Assembly (NCBI RefSeq): GCF_004145405.1
Contig: NZ_SELQ01000001.1
Location: 620,001-684,000 of the forward strand
Source of the DNA: Salipiger sp. IMCC34102
GTDB taxonomy: Bacteria > Pseudomonadota > Alphaproteobacteria > Rhodobacterales > Rhodobacteraceae
Direction: 5' to 3'
Length of the DNA: 64,000 nucleotides
Of the stretch, positions 55,025 to 63,782 are shown piece by piece. Each line of letters opens with the position of its first letter. The first letter of the stretch is position 1. The position numbers and the translations under genes are program-made. The notes beneath the pieces were generated by a model. That model ran no database searches, was not told where the DNA came from, and saw only the letters and a program-made list of their open reading frames with translations.

Positions 55025-55918
55025 ATGAACACGCAAGTGTCGAAGAACGACAACCCAGCCACGGGCGATGCGCGACCGCATGTCCGCGTCGGGCTGATCG
55101 GGCAGGGGATCCAGTTGTCCCGTACCCCGGGAATGCACCGGGCCGCGGCGGCGGCGCTGGGCATTGATCTGACCTACGATCTTCTCGACACCGACGAGAT
55201 GTCCCCGCCGAACCCCCCGGTGGCGGATCTGCTCCGCCAGGCCGAGGCGGAGGGCTACGCCGGGCTCAACATCACCTATCCTTACAAGCGCGAGGTCATC
55301 GGATCCCTGGACGGGTTGTCCGATGCCGCCCGGCGGGTAGGTGCGGTCAACACGGTCGTGTTCCGCGACGGCAAGCGCTTCGGGCACAACACGGATTACT
55401 GGGGTTTCGCGAAAGGCCTGCAGACCGGTCTTCGGGAAGTCGACCTGCGGTCCGTCCTGCTTCTCGGGGCGGGCGGGGCCGGCGGGGCCGTGGCCCATGC
55501 GCTGGCCGGGGCCGGTGTCGAGAGGCTGATGATCCACGATCTGGATCGCGACGGCGCGGCCCGCCTGGCCCGCGAGGTTGAAGCGGCGTCGCCGGGCTGT
55601 GCCGCCTCGGCGGTCGACGACCTGGGCGGTGCCGCGGGCGCAGCGGACGGCATCGTCAACGCGACCCCGATGGGAATGGCCAAGCTGCCCGGCACGGCGA
55701 TCGACCCGGACCTTTTGCAGACCCGCCACTGGGTCGCCGACATCGTCTACTTCCCGTTGGAGACCGCCTTGCTGAAGGCGGCGCGGGACCGCGGCTGCCA
55801 GACCCTGTCCGGGGCGGGCATGGCGATCTATCAAGCCGTGCGCGCCTTCGAGCTTTTCACCGGGCAGGTTCCGGACGTGGCCGAAATGACGACCACGTTC
55901 GAAAGCTTTACCCGGTGA
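55025..55918 (+). CDS. Quinate/shikimate dehydrogenase (AroE family)
   Basis: A 297-residue NAD(P)-dependent dehydrogenase acting on shikimate or quinate. The substrate site LSRTPGMH (about residues 32-39), catalytic Lys in NITYPYKREV (about 81-90), Asp in GHNTDYWGF (about 120-128) and nucleotide loop LLGAGGAGGAVAHAL (about 146-160) are all visible. It is more like catabolic YdiB/QuiB-type proteins, given its position upstream of a dehydroshikimate dehydratase and opposite a TetR gene, than the biosynthetic AroE. It converts shikimate to 3-dehydroshikimate or quinate to dehydroquinate. Confidence 0.87.
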   Translation: MNTQVSKNDNPATGDARPHVRVGLIGQGIQLSRTPGMHRAAAAALGIDLTYDLLDTDEMSPPNPPVADLLRQAEAEGYAGLNITYPYKREVIGSLDGLSDAARRVGAVNTVVFRDGKRFGHNTDYWGFAKGLQTGLREVDLRSVLLLGAGGAGGAVAHALAGAGVERLMIHDLDRDGAARLAREVEAASPGCAASAVDDLGGAAGAADGIVNATPMGMAKLPGTAIDPDLLQTRHWVADIVYFPLETALLKAARDRGCQTLSGAGMAIYQAVRAFELFTGQVPDVAEMTTTFESFTR

Positions 55919-56021
55919 ACGCGCGCTAGAGTATGACCCGTCCGGGCGGGGCGACGGCGGGCAGTTGAGGCCCATCTACAGCACAAGCTGACACGGCATT
56001 TCAGACACGAAGGATCACCCG

Positions 56022-57902
56022 ATGAAAACGTCCATTGCGACCGTCTCGATCTCCGGGACCCTCGTCGAGAAGCTGGAAGCGATCGCCGCGGCCGGGTTCG
56101 ACGGGATCGAGATCTTCGAGCAGGATTTCATCGCCCACGACGGCCCCCCGCGCGAGGTCGGCGAGATGGTGCGGGACCACGGCCTGTCGATCGATCTGTT
56201 CCAACCGTTCCGCGATTTCGAGGGCCTGCCCGGCGCCTTGCGCAGAAAGGCCTTCGACCGGGCCGAGCACAAGTTCGACCTGATGCAGGACCTCGGGGCG
56301 GACCTGGTCCTGATCTGTTCGTCCTGCCACCCGGAGGCGCTGGGCGGCATCGATCGCGCCGCCGACGATCTGGCGGAACTGGGGGAACGCGCGGCGAAGC
56401 GCGGGATCCGGATCGGCTACGAGGCGCTGGCGTGGGGGCGTCATGTCAACGACCACCGGGACGCCTGGGAAATCGTGCGCCGCGCCGGTCACGACCAAGT
56501 CGGGCTGATCCTGGACAGCTTCCATACGCTCGCCCGCAAGATTGACCCCGACACGATCCGTCAGATCCCGGGGGACCGGATCTTCTACGTCCAGCTTGCG
56601 GACGCCCCGCAGATCGAGATGGACCTGCTCTACTGGTCGCGACATTTCAGGAACATGCCGGGGGAGGGGGACCTCGACTGCACGGGCTTCATGCGCGCGG
56701 TCATGGCCACCGGATACGACGGGCCGCTGAGCCTCGAGATCTTCAACGACCAGTTCCGCGGCGGCAACACGCGCATGCTGGCCGAAGACGGGCACCGCTC
56801 GATCCTCACGCTGATGGACGACGTGCGGCGGCAAGAGCCGGAGCTGACCTTCCAGATGCCCCCGATGCCCGCGCGCGTGCCAGCCGCGGGCGTGGGCTTC
56901 GTGGAATTCGCGACCCGCGGCGATGAGGCGAAGATGATCGAGGCCTCGCTCTCGGCCTGCGGTTTTCAGTTCGCGGGACGCCATCGCAACAAGGACGTGA
57001 CGCTCTGGCAACAAGGGGGCGCGCGCGTCGTGCTGAACCGGGAAACCACTGGCTATGCGGCCAGTGCCTGGAATGCGCGGGGCAGCACGGTCTGCGATAT
57101 CGGGCTCGAAGTCGCCTCGGCCGAGGATGCCCTGGCCCGCGCGGCGGCCCTTGGGGCCGAACCCTTCTCGCAAGGGACCGGCCCGGGCGAGATCGACATT
57201 CCCGCCGTCCGCGGGTTGGCCGGCAGCATCCTGCATTTCCTTGACGCCGGGACCGCGGGGGTCTGGGAGGCCGAATTCGATCTGGTGGAAAACCGGGACG
57301 CCGGTGTCGGGATCATCGGCATCGACCATATCGCGCAGACCATGTCCTACGCCGACATGCTGAACTGGACGCTCTTCTACACGTCGATCCTCGACACCGA
57401 AAAAACGCCCGTGATCGACGTGGTGGATCCCAACGGGCTGGTCAAGAGCCAGGCGATCTCGTCGCCCGAGGGCGGGCTGCGGATCACGCTCAACGGGGCC
57501 GACAGTCACCGCACCCTCGCCGGGCGGATCCTGTCGGAGAACTTCGGCGCCCCGCTTCAGCATATCGCCTTCCGGACCGACGACATGCTCGCGACCGCCG
57601 CCGCACTCTTCGAGCGCGGGTTCGAGACGCTTCCGATCACGCAGAACTACTACGCCGACCTCGCCGCGCGGTTCGATCTGCCAAAGGATGTGCTCGCCGA
57701 TTTCGAGCGGTACAACATCCTCTATGAGGAGGATGCGGAGGGCGCTTTCCTGCAGCTCTACTCGGCGGATTTCGTCGGCGGGGCTTTCTTCGAGATCGTA
57801 GAGCGCCGTGGCGGCTACCGCGGCTACGGCGCGCCCAACGCTCCCTTCCGGATCGCGGCCCAGAAACGCAGACTCCGTCCGAACAGCGTTCCCCTGAAGT
57901 GA
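56022..57902 (+). CDS. quiC: 3-Dehydroshikimate dehydratase, two-domain QuiC/QsuB-type
   Basis: A 626-residue protein that makes protocatechuate from 3-dehydroshikimate. The N-terminal TIM barrel (about residues 1-280) has metal ligands in GIRIGYEALAWG, GLILDSFHTL and PLSLEIFNDQF. The C-terminal part (about 290-610) is related to 4-hydroxyphenylpyruvate dioxygenase, with ligand-like residues in IDHIAQTM, LQHIAFRTDD and FFEIVERRGGYRGYG. This bifunctional layout is that of QuiC1/QsuB. It follows the dehydrogenase gene after 103 bases. Protocatechuate ring-cleavage genes are not in the window. Confidence 0.88.
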   Translation: MKTSIATVSISGTLVEKLEAIAAAGFDGIEIFEQDFIAHDGPPREVGEMVRDHGLSIDLFQPFRDFEGLPGALRRKAFDRAEHKFDLMQDLGADLVLICSSCHPEALGGIDRAADDLAELGERAAKRGIRIGYEALAWGRHVNDHRDAWEIVRRAGHDQVGLILDSFHTLARKIDPDTIRQIPGDRIFYVQLADAPQIEMDLLYWSRHFRNMPGEGDLDCTGFMRAVMATGYDGPLSLEIFNDQFRGGNTRMLAEDGHRSILTLMDDVRRQEPELTFQMPPMPARVPAAGVGFVEFATRGDEAKMIEASLSACGFQFAGRHRNKDVTLWQQGGARVVLNRETTGYAASAWNARGSTVCDIGLEVASAEDALARAAALGAEPFSQGTGPGEIDIPAVRGLAGSILHFLDAGTAGVWEAEFDLVENRDAGVGIIGIDHIAQTMSYADMLNWTLFYTSILDTEKTPVIDVVDPNGLVKSQAISSPEGGLRITLNGADSHRTLAGRILSENFGAPLQHIAFRTDDMLATAAALFERGFETLPITQNYYADLAARFDLPKDVLADFERYNILYEEDAEGAFLQLYSADFVGGAFFEIVERRGGYRGYGAPNAPFRIAAQKRRLRPNSVPLK

Positions 57903-58071
57903 TCGGGCCGCGCGGGGTCCAGGCCCTCGCGTAGCCCTGACCTCGCCAGCATGTCCTGCCGGACCCTCGGCCTCCATCGCCGCGTCGCGTGCTCCGGCCC
58001 GATCGCGCGACCGGATTGGCAATGGCTGCGCAGGTCTCGATGCCGAACCTTTCGTCTGCCCCAAAGCAAAA

Positions 58072-58095
58072 CAGCCAGCCCCGAGGGGCTGGCTG
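58072..58095. terminator. Strong hairpin between convergent quiC and dctM
   Basis: CAGCCAGCC pairs with GGCTGGCTG around CCGAGG; on the minus strand it is followed by TTTTGCTTTGG. It lies about 30 bases after the dctM stop, so it mainly ends the TRAP operon. Confidence 0.8.
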
Positions 58096-58124
58096 CAAAA
58101 GTCGTTTTCGTCACCGGGGTCCGT

Positions 58125-59423
58125 TCAAATCCCGCCGTAGCCGTAGAGGCGCGGCAGCCACAGGACGACCGATGGCACGAAGGTGATGATGGCCAAGCCG
58201 ATCATCAGGATGAAGAGAAACGGCAGGAGGTTGCGGATCGTCTCCCAGATCGGGGTCTTGGTGATCCCGCTCACGACGAACAGCAGCAGCCCGTAGGGCG
58301 GCGTCGCAAGCCCGATCATCGTGTTCACCACGACGATGACGCCGAAGTGGATCGGATCGATCCCGAGCGAGGTCGCCGTCGGCAGGAAGATCGGCACGAT
58401 CACGAGCAGGATCGTCGATGCCTCCAGCAGGCAGCCCAGCGCCAGCAGCATGACGTTCACCAAGAGCAGGAAGCCGATCCAGTTCAGATCCGTCCCCTGG
58501 AGCATCGCCTGGATCGTGTTCGGCACCTGTTCGACGGTGACGACGTAGTTGAACGCGAGCGCACCGGCGATGAGGATACCGACCGACGCCGTGGACCGCG
58601 CGCTCTGCCGCAGCGTGGCGTAGGCCTGTCCGACGCTGACGGAGCGATAGAGGAAGGTCGAGATGAGGAAGGCATAGAGGGCGGCCAGGGCCGCGGCCTC
58701 GGTCGGGGTGGTCACGCCGCCGTAGATACCGACGAGCAGGATGACCGGCATCAGCAAGGCGGGGATGGCGCGGAAGGTGACGCGGGGCATCTCGCGCATC
58801 GGGACGGGGTCGTCGACCGGGAAGTCGTGGATCCGCGCCATGAAGGCGTTGGCCACCATCAAGAGCACGCCCAGCACCAGGCCCGGTCCGATGCCCCCGA
58901 GGAAGAGGAAGCCGATCGACGTGTCCGAGACCAGCGCGTAGAGGACCATCGGGATCGATGGCGGGATGATCGGCCCGATGATCGCGGAGGCGGCCGTGAT
59001 CGCGCCGGCGTAGGCGGGGGTGTATTTCCCGTCCTTCGTCATCAGGTTGATGATGATCCGGCCCATGCCGACCGCATCGGCGATGGCCGAACCCGACATG
59101 CCCGAGAAGATCAGCGAAGCCACGACGTTCACATGGCCGAGGCCGCCGCGAAAGCGTCCCACCAGCGCGCGACAGAAAGACAGCAGGCGATCCGACAGGG
59201 AACCCACGTTCATCAGGTCCGCGGCCAGGATGAAGAGCGGAATCGCAAGCAGGACGTAGGATCCGTACAGACCCTGAACGACCTTTTCCCCCGCGATGCT
59301 GAGGTCCATGTCCGATATCAGCAGGTAGACGATCGAGGCGCCGAAGAGCGCGTGCCCGATCGGCAGGCCGACGATTGCGGTCAGGACGATGATCCCGACG
59401 GTGACCTGAAATTCCCAGCTCGT
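58125..59423 (-). CDS. dctM: TRAP transporter large permease DctM, start codon apparently mutated to ACG
   Basis: The 12-helix membrane subunit of a TRAP carboxylate importer. Family similarity begins at SWEFQVTVGIIVLTAIVGLP, directly after an ACG codon (59423-59421) where ATG is expected, giving 432 residues, the normal DctM length. The only ordinary start is ATG 59309, which would remove the first 38 residues and the first helix. Conserved parts are LFILAADLMN, GMSGSAIADAVGMG, PPSIPMVLY and NTMIGLATPPYG. Either ACG is used, or a short protein is made, or the gene is inactive. It is preceded by dctQ and dctP. Confidence 0.85.
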   Translation of the reverse strand, partial: TSWEFQVTVGIIVLTAIVGLPIGHALFGASIVYLLISDMDLSIAGEKVVQGLYGSYVLLAIPLFILAADLMNVGSLSDRLLSFCRALVGRFRGGLGHVNVVASLIFSGMSGSAIADAVGMGRIIINLMTKDGKYTPAYAGAITAASAIIGPIIPPSIPMVLYALVSDTSIGFLFLGGIGPGLVLGVLLMVANAFMARIHDFPVDDPVPMREMPRVTFRAIPALLMPVILLVGIYGGVTTPTEAAALAALYAFLISTFLYRSVSVGQAYATLRQSARSTASVGILIAGALAFNYVVTVEQVPNTIQAMLQGTDLNWIGFLLLVNVMLLALGCLLEASTILLVIVPIFLPTATSLGIDPIHFGVIVVVNTMIGLATPPYGLLLFVVSGITKTPIWETIRNLLPFLFILMIGLAIITFVPSVVLWLPRLYGYGGI

Positions 59424-59953
59424 TCTATGTAATCTTTCCGACTGGCGTTGCCGCTTTCGAGCGAGGCGCTCGTCTCGATGTCGCGCCCCGTCAGCGCGGC
59501 GAAGAATATCCAGGCGTAGCGCAGGATCGACACGACGAGGAACAGGATCAGCACCGAGAAGACCCAGTTGAAGGGCAGATCAAGGTAGGAGGTCTCCTCG
59601 ATGGCCATGAAGTCCACGTAATCCCAATGCGCGGGCAGGGACACGGCATAGACGACGACCAGGAAGGTGGCGAAGATCATCCGGAACAGGCGGCGCAGCG
59701 CGGGGCGCACGGAGGAATAGACGATGTCGAAGCGGATCTCGTCCTCTTCGCGGGCCGACGCCGACTGGCCCCAGAGGACGATCCAGATCCAGGCGATGAC
59801 GCAGGTCTCGACGGTCCAGCCGACGGGTTGATCCATCACGTAGCGCATGAAGACCTGCACGATGAAGGAGATGAACATCGCCCCCAGAAGGAGTGCCGGG
59901 ACGGCATCGCTCAGCGCGCGCAGCCTGTCTGTCCGACCGGGTTTCGTCTGCAT
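59381..59953 (-). CDS. dctQ: TRAP transporter small permease DctQ, C-terminus extended
   Basis: The four-helix small membrane subunit. Start at ATG 59953 (MQTKPGRTDRLRALS), preceded by AAGGGGGA; TTG 59986 is also open. Helices are visible at VPALLLGAMFISFIVQVFM, WTVETCVIAWIWIVLWGQ, LFRMIFATFLVVVYAVSL and LPFNWVFSVLILFLVVSILR. The family end would fall at DYIE followed by a stop; here that codon is CGA and 13 further residues (RAGNFRSPSGSSS) follow to 59381. The same base explains the lost dctM start. Confidence 0.87.
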   Translation of the reverse strand: MQTKPGRTDRLRALSDAVPALLLGAMFISFIVQVFMRYVMDQPVGWTVETCVIAWIWIVLWGQSASAREEDEIRFDIVYSSVRPALRRLFRMIFATFLVVVYAVSLPAHWDYVDFMAIEETSYLDLPFNWVFSVLILFLVVSILRYAWIFFAALTGRDIETSASLESGNASRKDYIERAGNFRSPSGSSS

Positions 59954-59994
59954 TTGGGTCCCCCTTGCCCTGCTCATATCCGTCAACCTGCAAA

Positions 59995-60020
59995 GAAGGC
60001 CCGCGCTTTGGCGGGCCTTC
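59995..60020 (-). terminator. Hairpin between dctP and dctQ
   Basis: GAAGGCCCGC pairs perfectly with GCGGGCCTTC around a six-base loop. On the minus strand TTTG follows. In TRAP operons a hairpin here usually gives more binding protein than permease by partial termination or RNA protection. Confidence 0.75.
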
Positions 60021-60066
60021 GATGTCTGTTAGATGCGCCTTTCAAACACGTCCAGCGGATCGCGTC

Positions 60067-61065
60067 TTACTCCGCGGATTCGCCGAGCTCGTTGATGGTG
60101 TCGAGCATGCCCTCGGGCCAGGATTCGGCGAACTCGGAGTTGAGGTACGCTTCCCGTGCGAACTCGCGGAACGCGGCCCGGTCGGGTTCGTAGACACGCA
60201 GACCCTCTTCCTCGAAGAAGCTGATCAGCTCCTCCTCCCGATCGAGGTGGCGCTGGGTGCTTTCTGCGATGGCCTCGTCGACGGCCGAGCTCAGCATCTC
60301 CTGCTGTTCGGCGGTCATGCCCTCCCAGACGTCGTTCGCGATCGCGAGGACGTCGAAGCCGACCAGGTGGTTCATCAGGACGATCTGCGAGGTCACCTCG
60401 TAGAACTTCATGTTGTAGTCGTTGGGCAGCGGGTTGTCCTGACCGTCGATTGCCCCGGTCTGAAGCGCGGTGTAAACCTCTGCATAGGCCAGCGGGGTCG
60501 GTTTCGCGCCGATCGCCGTGCCAAGGAACTGCCAGGAATCGCCACCGGGCATCCGCATGGTGACCCCGTTCAGATCCTCGGGCGTCTGCACGTCGATTTC
60601 GGGCTTGAGGTTCACCTGGCGGCTGCCGAAGTAGACCGGCGCCAGGATGTGGATGCCCGCTTCCTCGGCCATGGCGTTGAGCTCTTCGCCCACTTCGCTG
60701 TCGAAGACGGTTTCGAGGTGATCGACGTCCTGCAGGACGTAGGCCGCCGTCAGGATCGACCATTCGGGGATCTGGTTGGCGATCGCCTGCGGTGCGACTA
60801 GGCCGATGTCGAGGTTGCCCCGTTGCATCGCGGTCAGCTCGGACCCTTGCTCGACGAGCGTGGCCCCGTTGTAGACCTGCAGGTCGAAAGTGTCCGACAC
60901 GGCGTCAGAGATATTCTGAAACGCTTCGGCGCGGATGTCGTTTTCCGAGACGACGGACGAAAGCCGCAGCACCGGCAGGTCCTGGGCGAGCGCACCATTG
61001 GCCGTGATGGCGGCGCCAAGCGCGATTGCGCTTGCCATTGCGGAACGGCGAGTGAAATTGGTCAT
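60067..61065 (-). CDS. dctP: TRAP transporter periplasmic binding protein DctP
   Basis: A 332-residue extracytoplasmic solute receptor. The N-terminus MTNFTRRSAMASAIALGAAI with a twin-arginine-like TRRSAM and ALAQ cleavage suggests Sec or Tat export. Family motifs include MQRGNLDIGLVAPQAI, the carboxylate-binding Arg in TMRMPGGDSW, and EVYTALQTGAIDGQDNPLPN. It captures a carboxylic acid for the DctQM pair; the surrounding genes suggest quinate, shikimate or another acid. The minus-strand upstream region contains ATCGTA-N20-TACGAT, a possible GntR site. Confidence 0.92.
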   Translation of the reverse strand: MTNFTRRSAMASAIALGAAITANGALAQDLPVLRLSSVVSENDIRAEAFQNISDAVSDTFDLQVYNGATLVEQGSELTAMQRGNLDIGLVAPQAIANQIPEWSILTAAYVLQDVDHLETVFDSEVGEELNAMAEEAGIHILAPVYFGSRQVNLKPEIDVQTPEDLNGVTMRMPGGDSWQFLGTAIGAKPTPLAYAEVYTALQTGAIDGQDNPLPNDYNMKFYEVTSQIVLMNHLVGFDVLAIANDVWEGMTAEQQEMLSSAVDEAIAESTQRHLDREEELISFFEEEGLRVYEPDRAAFREFAREAYLNSEFAESWPEGMLDTINELGESAE

Positions 61066-61174
61066 TCTGATCCTCCCTATTCGATCATTGCATTAACCTG
61101 CGGGGAGGGCCGCCGCTTCAAGATCGTACGTCAATAAAAGAAATGCCATACGATTTTCAAAATGCCGAAGAAGA

Positions 61175-61888
61175 TCAGCCCTGTATCTGGCCGCTGTCCA
61201 GAATATGCGCGACGCCGGACCGGATGTGCTTCGTCAGCAACTCGATCGCCGCGTCGGTTTTCCGGGTCACGACGAGATCCCGCATCTTCGCGTGCTCGTC
61301 GGAGGCGGGTTTGCCGCGAAAGCTCAGGACCAGCATGTGATACCTGATGAAGCGGTCGAACACCGACGAATGGGTCTGCATCAGGGCCGGCGCATGACAT
61401 CCCGAAATCGTCGCGTGGTGAAAGCCCCAGTCCTGCTGCACCCAAAGCGCGACCTGTTCCTCGCTGCCGCCGATCAGGTCCCGTTCGACCGAGGCGAGCT
61501 TGTGATGGGCGGACACGACGTTCCCTTCCCAGTCGAGATCGCCCTCGGCGATGGAGCGCCGCAAGGCATAGGTTTCGAGCAGGATGCGCAGTTCCGCGAT
61601 GTCCTGCAGACCGCTGCGGCTGACCGGCGCGACTTCGAACCCGCGCTGCCCTTCGGCGGTCACGAGATCCTCCACGGCGAGCCGGCAGAGAATCTCGCGC
61701 AAGGTCGAGACGCTGGCCGAATACTTCGTCTTCAGCTTGTCAAGCTTCAGTTTCTCGCCGGGTTTTAAGCGACCGTGAACGATATCGGTCCGCAGGCGCC
61801 GGAAGGTGATATCGCCCACCGTCTCGCCTTCGTAGGCCGAGATGTCGAACTTGTGGATCACGCTGGAGATGTCGTGGACCTTGTTCAT
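61175..61888 (-). CDS. GntR-family (FadR-type) regulator
   Basis: A 237-residue regulator from ATG 61888, preceded by CAGGAT; a GTG 21 bases upstream is open too. A winged HTH is at about residues 20-85 (LKPGEKLKLDKLKTKYSASV, STLREILCRLAVEDLV). The FCD ligand domain follows, with the metal-site pattern in RILLETYALRRSI, WGFHHATI, and EHAKMRDLV. It precedes the TRAP operon on the same strand and probably controls it in response to the imported acid. Confidence 0.88.
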   Translation of the reverse strand: MNKVHDISSVIHKFDISAYEGETVGDITFRRLRTDIVHGRLKPGEKLKLDKLKTKYSASVSTLREILCRLAVEDLVTAEGQRGFEVAPVSRSGLQDIAELRILLETYALRRSIAEGDLDWEGNVVSAHHKLASVERDLIGGSEEQVALWVQQDWGFHHATISGCHAPALMQTHSSVFDRFIRYHMLVLSFRGKPASDEHAKMRDLVVTRKTDAAIELLTKHIRSGVAHILDSGQIQG

Positions 61889-61945
61889 GGGGATCCTGTC
61901 ACTGGGCACGGTTCATATAACCGTCATATCATCAATCGTCACCCA

Positions 61946-62923
61946 TCATGCCGACGACGGGCCGGTTTTGACGATAGATGATGCACTGTCCCCTTCATAC
62001 CAGGGGGGCGGGTCGACGTGACCCATCTTGCCGGGCAGGCGGCGATCGAGAAGGTCTTCGAGCCGCTCCACCGCGGAAAGCAGGGCCATCCAGTCGATAC
62101 CCGTCCGCATCTCCATCTCCTGCAGCGCGTAGGCGGCGTCCTCGAGGGCGATGTTTCCGGTGGCCCGGGGGATGAACGGACATCCTCCCAATCCGCCGAG
62201 TGCCGCGTCGAAGATACGGACGCCCGCGGCGAGGCCCGCCGCCATGTTCGCAAGCCCCAGGCCGCGCGTGTCGTGCAGGTGGAGCGACAGGGCGATGTCC
62301 GGGCCGACCGTGGTGGCGATGCGCCGGCAAAGACGGTCGACCTGCCGGGGATTGGCCAGTCCGGCGGTATCCGCAAGGTTGACCTCCTGCACGCCCAGGC
62401 CGGCAAAACGCCGCGCTATGTCCTCGACCCGGGACGGATCGACGTGACCTTCGAAGCCGCAGCCCAGGGCGGACTGGATGCCGGCGCGCACGGCGATCCC
62501 CGCCTCGCGCGCGCGCGTGATCATCGGCGCGATCTCGTGCAGGGCGTCGTCGACGCTGCGGTTGAGGTTCTTGCGTGAATGGGTCTCGGACGCGGACACC
62601 GAAATCGACAGGTGCTTCACCCCCGCCGCCAGGGCGCGATCCAGACCGCGATCGTTCAGCACCAGCGCCGTATAGGTCACCCCGTCGCGCGGCTCGAGCC
62701 GGGCGAAGACCTCGTCGGTATCGGCCATCTGCGGCACCAGCTTGGGGTGCACGAAGGAGCCGACCTGGATGCGTCGCACGCCGGCCTTCGCGAGGGCCGC
62801 GATCACCTCGAGCTTCTGGTCGACGCTCAGATGCGTCTTTTCGTTCTGCAGGCCGTCGCGAAGCACCTCGTCCTCGAGGAGGACCTCCGTGCCGGAGGGC
62901 GGAAACGGACCTTGGTCGGTCAT
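61946..62923 (-). CDS. HMG-CoA lyase-like enzyme
   Basis: A 325-residue DRE-TIM metallolyase from ATG 62923, with GGAG in the right position. Motifs are DEVLRDGLQNE (the catalytic Asp-Arg of the family), VGSFVHPKLVPQMAD, SVSASETHSRKN, LHLHDTRGLGLAN (metal histidines) and GGLGGCPFIPRATGN, which includes the active Cys. It cleaves a hydroxyacyl-CoA such as HMG-CoA; within this cluster the real substrate may differ. Its ATG overlaps the stop of the binding-protein gene upstream (ATGA). Confidence 0.88.
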   Translation of the reverse strand: MTDQGPFPPSGTEVLLEDEVLRDGLQNEKTHLSVDQKLEVIAALAKAGVRRIQVGSFVHPKLVPQMADTDEVFARLEPRDGVTYTALVLNDRGLDRALAAGVKHLSISVSASETHSRKNLNRSVDDALHEIAPMITRAREAGIAVRAGIQSALGCGFEGHVDPSRVEDIARRFAGLGVQEVNLADTAGLANPRQVDRLCRRIATTVGPDIALSLHLHDTRGLGLANMAAGLAAGVRIFDAALGGLGGCPFIPRATGNIALEDAAYALQEMEMRTGIDWMALLSAVERLEDLLDRRLPGKMGHVDPPPWYEGDSASSIVKTGPSSA

Positions 62924-63717
62924 TGGGAATTCTCCTTCTCGGGCCAACTGTCTTCGGCCCGCAATGCGAGGATTGCCTCGTCGAGGATGACGCGCAAGTT
63001 GGTATCGCGCCGGGGAAGCAGGATCGCGACGTCGCGCGGCGGCAGGTTCAGGGGGGCGAGATCACCGCGCATCAGCGTATCCGGCCGGTCGCTGAAGGCC
63101 GCGCCGTCCAGATGCGGCTCCCACAGGACCACCGCGTCGAGATCGCCCGCGTCCAGCAAGGCCCGGGCCACGGCAGGACGATCGTAGGGAATGCGGACGA
63201 GGTCCTCGAACCGTCCAACTGCCGCGATCAGCGTCACGAGGGCGCGGTCGACGGGCGTATAGAGCGGCACGCCGATCCGGGCATCCGGTGCCAGATCGGC
63301 CAGGTCGCCGCCGTCGTCCGACAACAGGACATAAGGCCGCGCAAGATAAGGCTGGGTGACGGTCAGCCAATCGAGGATGCCGCCGGTTTCCGACAACTGG
63401 GCCCCCATGACGCCCATGCATTTCGACTGCAGCGCAATGCGGATCTCGGGCCAGACGCCCGCGCCTTCTCTGGGGATGCCCCCGGTGGGAAGATCCACGA
63501 CGTGAGGCTCCATCAGAAGGACGTCGGCCAGGTCCCGGGCCGCGATGCGGTCGATCCGGGCCGTCGGTCCGTCGGTCAGGACGCACAGCGCGAGCCTGTT
63601 GCCAAAATCCGGGCGGCTGGAGGGAAGGAAGGCCGGGTCGACGACCGGCTGCTGCGCCGCGGCCAGCGCGGGTGCGACGGCCAGCAAGAGCGTCGACAGG
63701 ACGAGAGGGTATCTCAT
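62920..63717 (-). CDS. Periplasmic protein associated with a PQQ dehydrogenase (MxaJ-like)
   Basis: A 265-residue exported protein of the solute-binding-protein fold. The start at ATG 63717 gives a signal peptide MRYPLVLSTLLLAVAPALAA. The mature part has WPEIRIALQSKCMGVMGAQL, YVLLSDDGG, IGVPLYTPVDRALV and a C-terminal DTNLRVILDEAILALR. Proteins of this kind are encoded next to quinoprotein dehydrogenases and are thought to assist them rather than import a substrate. It lies 65 bases behind a PQQ-dehydrogenase end. An alternative is a true amino-acid-type binding protein. Confidence 0.75.
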   Translation of the reverse strand: MRYPLVLSTLLLAVAPALAAAQQPVVDPAFLPSSRPDFGNRLALCVLTDGPTARIDRIAARDLADVLLMEPHVVDLPTGGIPREGAGVWPEIRIALQSKCMGVMGAQLSETGGILDWLTVTQPYLARPYVLLSDDGGDLADLAPDARIGVPLYTPVDRALVTLIAAVGRFEDLVRIPYDRPAVARALLDAGDLDAVVLWEPHLDGAAFSDRPDTLMRGDLAPLNLPPRDVAILLPRRDTNLRVILDEAILALRAEDSWPEKENSQ

Positions 63718-63782
63718 GACAACCTTTTCAGGTGGAAAGGTCGCAGCCGGCGCGGGAGGGGCACCGGCTGCGACGGCGACGG

